Part shown: positions 56,793 to 64,000 of the stretch, one piece after another
Position numbering within the stretch: position 1 is the first letter of the stretch
How the letters are laid out: each line of letters begins with the position of its first letter
Assembly: GCA_022316685.1 (NCBI GenBank)
Contig: JAKJHU010000053.1
Location: forward strand, 2,783,636-2,847,635
Direction: 5' to 3'
DNA: 64,000 bases
Origin: Progne subis subis
Lineage: Eukaryota; Chordata; Aves; Passeriformes; Hirundinidae
Program-made: the position numbers and the translations under genes
Notes under the pieces: generated by a model
Told to the model about the DNA's origin: nothing
The model's database searches: none
What the model saw: the letters and a program-made list of their open reading frames with translations, nothing else

Positions 56793-58925
56793 CTGGAAAG
56801 AAAAGAGAAAAAAAAAAAAAAGGAAACAGGTGAGTTTGGTTTTGGCAGTAGCAGACACAGCAGGATTTCAACACAGACAAATAATCATGGCCCATGTTCA
56901 AGCATTTAACAGAGCAGAACTGACTGGTTATTCCATACTCGCTCATCAGGGAGATGACTGATTTCCCCAGGCTAATACAGAGGAGTCCCCAGGCCACGCT
57001 GGGCACTGCCAAGGCTCACTGCAGAACCTTGTCTCAGGCACTGCATGAACAGGCTCCTGCTCTGGGAAGAGAGCAGTCCTGATACTGCAGCACAGTGAAA
57101 CACAGGGAAGTTCAGCTCCAGGTCCAGATTGCTGAATTAGATCACAGACTAGCAGGTAAGGAACACTTTCCATTAGACCCCAACATCTACTGTGGGGCAG
57201 CCAATACCAATTCCCAGTTTCCTGGGTTCCTGGAAGCACCAAAACTCTTTGGAAAAGGGACAGATTACTTAAGATACACAGATCTCGATATATTCCCCCT
57301 CCCCTGCACAATATGTATTTCCCCAGAGAAAAGGTGACTGTAAATTTTTTCCACTCCAGCACGGGGTTTTAACACCTCCATGTGTGTAGTCTGTGCCCTG
57401 TTTGTCCTGTTCCATCTCGGATGCAAACCCAAAGCACACACACACACCCCCCTTGCAGTTCTGAACACTATGTACATTCTGCTGGGGAGGAGGGAATGGG
57501 GAAGAAGGCAGGGAAGGGAGCTGTAGGACCCCAGGAAAAGCTGCTTATTTGGCAAGTCAGCTGCTGTTTTACGCTCCTCTATGTGCAGGAGAGTAGATTT
57601 GTAATTTCATTAATTACAGTTATTACTGGAGCCATGTCCCCTCCAGTGTAAATACCATAAATTACCAAACACATGCAGCTGTAATTTCAACACTCTTCTC
57701 TGGTGTTGGGATTAGCAGACCTGATCTAGTGGAATATAAGATGTGAGTGAAATATAACAAAGGAGCCTTCCAAGTTGTTTTTGGTCTGAAGGCTGACATC
57801 AATGGGCACGAGTGGGAGGGAAGGGAGCTGTTCACAAGCTTGGGTATCACAGTTCTTGAATAACACAGGAGACTTCTGAGAAAAGACTTAGGATTGTTTT
57901 ACACAGCCCAAGCAAAGAAGGGAAGGTGTTTACACACCAGTACACTGAGCAAACACCTGGGGCTGGATTTTGGGTGGATGATATTGCTTTTAATTGTCTC
58001 CCTGCTAAGCAGATTACAGCCCAAGAATGTCACTGAGCAGTCAGCAGCGGGAAGGAAAAGTGGGAAACACTATGATCCTTGAGTCCTTGGCAGTTCTTCC
58101 CAAAGGCTGCTTTTGCTACCTTTAAACACGGTTGTTTCTGCATTTTGGACACAGTGTGAAACTGAGAGGGGAGAAAAAAGCTCAATCTTGTGCTTTCAAT
58201 CTCACAAAGTAATTGCCAGAAATGGGGAGAAAGTGCGTTTTAAAGTACTGACAAAATCCATTTGTAGCAGATCCCTAACGATTTTGTAACAGCTGCAGCA
58301 GTCCCATTGTGTTACAAGCAAATTCAATGACCAAATGCTTATTACATGGCCAGGAGGATTTCTCCCAGCAGAACCAGCCACACACAAATTAGTGCTTGTT
58401 GATGTAATCAAGTAATAAAATGCCTAAATCAATACAGATCAGGTATTAGGAGGAAGAGGGACAGAATTGGTCTCAGATGAGATGCTGCACTGTGGTGAGA
58501 GCTCTGGGTAAGCCAGCACGGCCTGCCCTCCACCCAGCAGTTGTGGGGACAGTGTTTGGGGCTGGAGGCCCCCATCCTATGGCATCCTGGTTGGTGTCTT
58601 TTGATGTGTCAAGGCAGCTGGCTCTGGGAAAGGGGGAATGGAAATACACAGCAGGGCACACGAAAAGGAAACTAGAGGGATTCTGGACTTGTCTCGTGGG
58701 TGCTGTATCTGCTCACGGGTAGCAGCACGGGGGACCAGGAGGCTCGGTGCGGGGTCTCTGGGTGGAAAGGGGGTCCCTTTGGGAGTGCTGGCCTCCAGGT
58801 CGGAAGGGCAGGGACAGCACACCTGGCTGAAATGAAGAGGGCTGGGTTTTGTTTGACAAGAGCGGGTTAGGCTTTTTGACCAGAGATGCTCTACTTATCC
58901 TCACATTTTGGGCTGGGGTACGCAC
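56793..58925 (-). other. FBRSL1: FBRSL1 intron
   Basis: About 2.1 kb, with a short CA run near 57437-57448. Neighbouring phases (0/0) join directly, and no exon is recognised. Confidence 0.8.
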
Positions 58926-59140
58926 CATGGGAGGTGCAGAGGGCGGCATGAGCGGCGTCTGGGGCAAGCTGGATGGAAAAGGAGTGAATGTGTGCTGGTG
59001 GGTGTGTTGGTGCTGATGCGTGTGTTGGTGCTGGTGAAACTCCGCTCTCAGCAGCGGCACCGGGCCAAGTGAGGCAGCGGCCCGGTCCGAACTCTGAACC
59101 AAAAACCGGTTGTTCAGCTCTTGCCTGAGCAGTTCGTGAT
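58926..59140 (-). CDS. FBRSL1: FBRSL1 exon with ELNNRF block and His-repeat
   Basis: A 215-nt exon. The acceptor is CTCTCTCTCTCTCCTCTAG before 59140, with a long GA/CT-repeat pyrimidine tract. The donor is CCCATG before GTGCGT. It encodes [55 protein letters not shown] and [17 protein letters not shown]. The HQ/HT histidine repeat is diagnostic of AUTS2-type proteins. Phase in is 1 (Asp split) and phase out is 0. The open frame continues upstream of this acceptor (see the separate entry). Confidence 0.95.
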
Positions 59141-59392
59141 CTAGAGGAGAGAGAGAGAGAAAAAAAAAAGACACAGAGGCCCGTGGGCCTGTGAGTACCA
59201 CAAAGACGGAGGAGAAAGAGTCAATATTCACCTGGCATTCCCTGTTTCTGCAGGTCATGCTGTGGTGGTTTTCTACGTGAGGACTCATTGGTGGAGGTAA
59301 GAGAGATGCCTGTGACAAAGTACCAATCAGAATCCCCGAATGAGGCTGGCAATACATGATTGGTTGGTTGAATGATATCAACAGGCTGGTAT
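59141..59392 (-). other. FBRSL1: Candidate alternative 5' extension or poison exon of the His-repeat exon
   Basis: A second acceptor (TGTCTTTAG before 59392) lies 252 nt upstream of the normal one. Splicing there keeps the same phase and reads 84 extra open codons straight into [11 protein letters not shown] donor-like CCAG before GTGAAT at 59232 could instead make a 161-nt cassette. Joined to 59140, that would shift frame and meet a stop within about ten codons. Neither use is proven. Confidence 0.3.
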
Positions 59393-59454
59393 CTAAAGAC
59401 AAGAGAGAACACCATGAGTCATCACAGCAGAAAACATCATCGGGGCTCGCACTC

Positions 59455-59490
59455 CGCCCGGCCCGCCCGCCCGCCCGCGCCCGCCCGCCT
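59455..59490 (-). other. CCCG-rich tract, G-quadruplex motif on the FBRSL1 sense strand
   Basis: At least six CCC runs separated by one to three bases on the plus strand give GGG runs in the nascent FBRSL1 transcript. It sits about 65 bp upstream (in transcript direction) of the candidate distal acceptor at 59392. Confidence 0.7.
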
Positions 59491-59565
59491 CTGTCCTCCC
59501 CGGCACCTGCTGCCACCGAGGTGTGTCTGGGAACGTGCCCCAGAGGGCCAGCCTCACTCACCCCT

Positions 59566-59770
59566 GGGATCACACCTCAGAGATCCAGCTGGACCTCAGG
59601 GATCACACCTCAGAGATCCAGCCCCACCTCTGGGATCACACCTCAGAGATCCTCAGGGACCACACCTCAGAGATCCTGTGGGACCACACCTCAGAGATCC
59701 AGCAGGATCACACCTCAGAGATCCTGCGGGATCACACCTCAGAGGTTCTGTGGGATCACGCCTCCCAGGC
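59566..59770 (+). repeat. 24/33-bp minisatellite with T-box half-sites
   Basis: Eight units share a core close to GATCACACCTCAGAGATCC. The core octamers start at 59570, 59603, 59636, 59660, 59684, 59708, 59732 and 59756, so spacings are 33, 33, 24, 24, 24, 24 and 24 bp. Five copies carry exact TCACACCT (the T-box half-site AGGTGTGA in reverse), two carry CCACACCT and one TCACGCCT. Intronic in FBRSL1. Confidence 0.9.
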
Positions 59771-61149
59771 TCACAGGAGCTGCACCTTCCCACTCAGCGA
59801 GGTGCTGGGAGTGCTCTGGAGGCCAACAGCTCACTTTAAAATGAGCACTACTGACCTTCATCCTCTGGGCGCGTGACAGCCAGAGGCACGCACAGACACA
59901 CGCTGAAAATTGATGTGTGTTAAGCTCTGACATGCACGTACTTCACAGGTAAAATTTTGTTAAGATCTGCAGCGCAATGAGGTAACTGTGGGTTTGGGTG
60001 GCTGGACACTGCCCACTTGGACATCCATCCCTGTGCCATGCCCCCTTCTCAGCCCCAGGACACGCACGCAATGACCAGAAACATCTATCCTGTAAATCAA
60101 GGCCTTCTTTGCAGTGAGTTTTTTTTTGAGATCATAAATAGCAAGCAGTCCTTTCCTCAATTTGTAACAGGCTGTAATTCTTGTTTTTTTTGTCATTGCC
60201 TTCAGGCTTTTCTCCTCTGAGAAAATACTGAGGAGGAATCATTGGGAAGAGGACAAACATTGCAGTGGATTGAGATCTCATCAAGGTTGCAACGACTCCT
60301 TAAACAAAATGTTCCACCATATGACGTGGTCTCTTCTCAGCATCTTCCTCTGGAATAACAACTTGCACTGAATGTGAATGTGGCTCAGGGCAGGGGAAGA
60401 CACCAATGCTTTAGAAATGATGGCACTGAAGAAAATAAGGACCAATGTCCACTTCTCCAAAATGTCTGCTGGTGTAACAACTAAATCTATCTGTGGCTTT
60501 GCCTAAGAACTTCAAACATGGATTAGCATCCAACATCTTATATATTTTTTAAGCGAAGACCAACCTGTGTCCCCAGCTGTGGATGACACACACCCAGTCC
60601 TGACTGATCTACTTGATTCTGAATTTACACAAATGCACTTCTTTCACTGTAACAATCCCTTTAAACTACAGCTCTGAATATAAAGGCAAAAGAACATCTG
60701 CACTTTAAAGTTTTATTTCATGTTCAGCAGGGATTCCTTTTGCTTCAAATTTTTACAGTAACATTAGAAATGTCTAAATCAATCACTTTCTGAAGTGACA
60801 TGGTTAAGATCTTTAAAAACAGGCACTCTGATGGGGAACTTCAAGGTCTTTACTGCCACTTAGAAGCCTACAACTGAAAGCCACATTTGAAAGCAAATTC
60901 TGGGTGCCTAAGTCACACGCTTTTCAGTAAACGTACTGCTTAGAGTAGATACTGTGTACTGCTACAATCCATATAATAATTAATACAAAAGCAGAAAGGA
61001 TATATATTTGTGATACTGAAGCCTAAGGCACTGAAGCAAAGGAGTCTGTAATGGGTTCTCCTTGGATTGAGCAAATAAGAAAAAAACTGCAGGCTGAAAG
61101 CACTTAGATCCAAAACCTAACCTCTTTAGAGAATATGAGCATGATTTCA

Positions 61150-61165
61150 TGTGTGTGTGTGTGTT
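61150..61165. repeat. (TG)n microsatellite
   Basis: About eight TG units within an FBRSL1 intron. Confidence 0.85.
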
Positions 61166-63375
61166 TACGCTTTTAAATCTGGCATGACTTAAAGAAACTG
61201 AATCCTTCTGTTAGCATCAAGATAATCCACTTTTCTGGAGGGAGAGAAAAGCAAGTTGGCAGTTGTAAGTGCTCTGATATCCAATTTCTTTAAGAGACTG
61301 GAAGTCAGACTGATAGATTTGCAGCTGGCTCCAGCCCATAGCCCTCCGCCACAACTTTGGCCTCCATCAGAAAAAGCCTAGAGATGTTTGGAGAAGCTGT
61401 GTGGCACTGGGAGGAGTGGCTGCTTCATAGTAAGGATGGAATTGCAAAGGAATAGCCCAGCTATGTGAGGGGCTCTGAGCAATGTCTGGATCAGAACTAA
61501 GCTGTACCCACCAGTGATGTTGGGTCCAGCCACACAGTAACACAGGCAGGAGCAGGGTGCCTGAGTGGCCCTTGGGACCTGTGAACACTGTCCTGCGTGC
61601 ACACAGGAGCTGGGCATGGCACAAAAAGGTCACTCCTGCTCATGGTGCTCTCACGTTCAGGAGAGGAGAGACACAGACCACTGTTTCTCTGTATATCCTA
61701 CACCAGGGCAGCCCTTGAGCAGATGGCAGAAGCCTGGTGAGGGCTGCTCCCTAAGTTACTTGTATTAGCTCTAGGTTTCAAAAAGAAGAAATGCCACCAG
61801 AAGCACATTCTTGTCTCACTCTTCAGGGCTGCTCAGCAATATTGTTTGCTTTTAAGGAAGTTTTATGTGAATGACAACAGAAGCTCCTGGCTCTGCAGCA
61901 CTCTGTATTGATTTTATGATGTGCCACTTTGCGGGCTTTTCATATAGTGCAGACAAGAGGCATTTCACTGTCTGCAGAGTTAGACACCCAGACCTTTCCC
62001 TCCACTAACTTAGCCTTCTCCTACTTAAATTGCAGGAGAAATCCTTTTAGTAAGAGCAGGACTGTTACCCTTTCCTGGCAAGCTGCTGAATGTGAATAGG
62101 TCACTTGATCTTGCATCTCCTGAAGTTAATGGTGAAAACATACTTGCTTTCAGTGACTGCAATATCATGCTTTTAGTGAGCGCTTTGCTATTTCCTTTCA
62201 CTATGCTTTCAAAGCCTCCATCACAGTAGTCCTTCGCCTTAAACGGGGGAAGCAATGAATAGGTCTCCCACAGCGCTGCCAACATCTTCCCAGCCATGTG
62301 GTTGAAATTCTAGATGGTGCCAGGGCCCGTGACAGCCGCCAGCTTTGGCCTATGTGGTCCTGTCTCTGGCGGGGAACCCACAGCGCTTTTGTCTATCATC
62401 GTTCTCAGAGCTCACTGTGGACCAATTCATACTAATTTTTTTTTTTTTTTTCCCACTTAAAGAAGCAGTAGTAAATAATGAGACATTATTTAGCTCCTGG
62501 AAGCAAAAAAGGGGGGATCGAAGACTATCAGAATTTTCCACAGCAAATCTGTCATTTCCTTATTCCTTTAACTGACTTCATAGGAAACAGAGAGTGTGTT
62601 TTTTGCAAAATGCTTGTCCTGTTTAATCCCTGCTGAGTTAGTTGTGGAGTCAAATGCCAGATCAAAAGGAGGCCCCAGCAAGTTAAAGTTGCTGGGAAGT
62701 CTCCAGCTGCCAGGGTCTCTTCCAGGGACAGCTGTAGGCTAATGGATAAGCTATAAACAGGGCATTTAGGGCAGAAGTGACAATAGGATGGGGGCCAGGG
62801 TGAACAAAGGAAACTTTTTGAAAGGATGCAAAGACAGTGAGAGTAGAACAGCAGAGCTTGTCAGCTGAGCTGTTTCTGACTCAGACTGAAAGGGCACGGA
62901 GCCATGGGCACAGAGCAGTTGTGCTGCTGCAGGAAGAGGATCCTGCTCTGCCAGCAGGATGTGCTGCTGGTCGAAGGATCCGGCAGGGGATTCAGTGAGA
63001 TTCAAGTGCTCGGTTAGAACAATTGTAGAAACGGTATTTTCTTTTCACTTCTAACAGCAGCAGCTTTCTTTGAAGGGGGGAGAGAGAAGGGAAAAATGGC
63101 AAACTGCACATCATTTTTCTGGTAATCTAAAAACTGTCTGATGACTGTGGAATGCCACACTGGACAACTCATGCCCTGAACAGGACTTTTTTTTTTTTCA
63201 AGCATTTGTTTTGAAGACTTCCTATAGGAAGCTACAGTGATGTGTCTACAGGCTCTCATCTGGTAAAGCATGTCAAGGTCTCCTACCTGTTCCAGGAGCA
63301 CTGTCACAGTTCCAACACACACTGAGGGGTCTGTGTCAAGGTACTTCACCTGCCCGCCAGCCAGCCCCTCTCTCA

Positions 63376-64000
<625 letters not shown>

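Noticed and set aside
59372..59876. Three overlapping plus-strand frames of 117-162 codons
   Set aside because: They are products of the minisatellite (repeated DHTSEI/HLRDP units), which keeps all frames open.

Overview
This is a vertebrate chromosome window, most likely from a bird. The coding regions are short spliced exons with GT..AG borders. Interspersed repeats are sparse and old: a CR1-type LINE reverse-transcriptase scrap, CR1-like 3' ends, one MIR SINE and one small hAT element. Two genes are recognised, both on the minus strand and both cut by the window edges. Between them lies about 33 kb in which I find no convincing protein-coding gene.

Right part (about 38.3-64 kb): the 3' part of FBRSL1 (fibrosin-like 1, AUTS2 family). 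Twelve coding exons can be chained from 63682 down to the stop codon at 40207-40209, and every splice phase matches. The encoded order follows the family layout: a Ser/Pro/His-rich segment, the ELNxRF block, the His-Gln/His-Thr repeat, the [22 protein letters not shown] core, the [19 protein letters not shown] block, and an Arg/Glu-rich tail ending in KEVEAR. The upstream exons lie beyond 64000. An A-rich (sense) 3' UTR probably runs to about 38.33 kb. The terminal exon carries one base too many for the conserved frame, near 41387-41392.

Left part (1-5.7 kb): the 5' end of CHFR (mitotic checkpoint E3 ubiquitin ligase). A strong CpG-island promoter lies at about 4.96-5.68 kb. A coding exon holds the start codon (4937) and the first half of the FHA domain. 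A second exon (2876-2975) carries the SGDH part of the FHA domain. The rest of CHFR lies to the left of the window.

Middle part (5.7-38 kb): intergenic. It holds repeats, three orphan CpG-dense patches, candidate CTCF and GATA sites, an AT-rich TAAT-dense block, a 271-codon open frame of unknown meaning, and a weak candidate terminal exon of an unidentified minus-strand transcript near 28.8-29.2 kb.

FBRSL1 is transcribed towards CHFR, head to tail. In human 12q24.33 the two genes lie on opposite strands with several genes between them, so a rearrangement breakpoint probably falls inside the gene-free interval. I see no bacterial-style operon, CRISPR array or other obviously new multi-gene system. 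The more unusual signals are the terminal-exon frameshift, a 24/33-bp minisatellite carrying T-box half-sites, a frame-preserving distal acceptor in FBRSL1, and a hAT insertion with intact target duplications.
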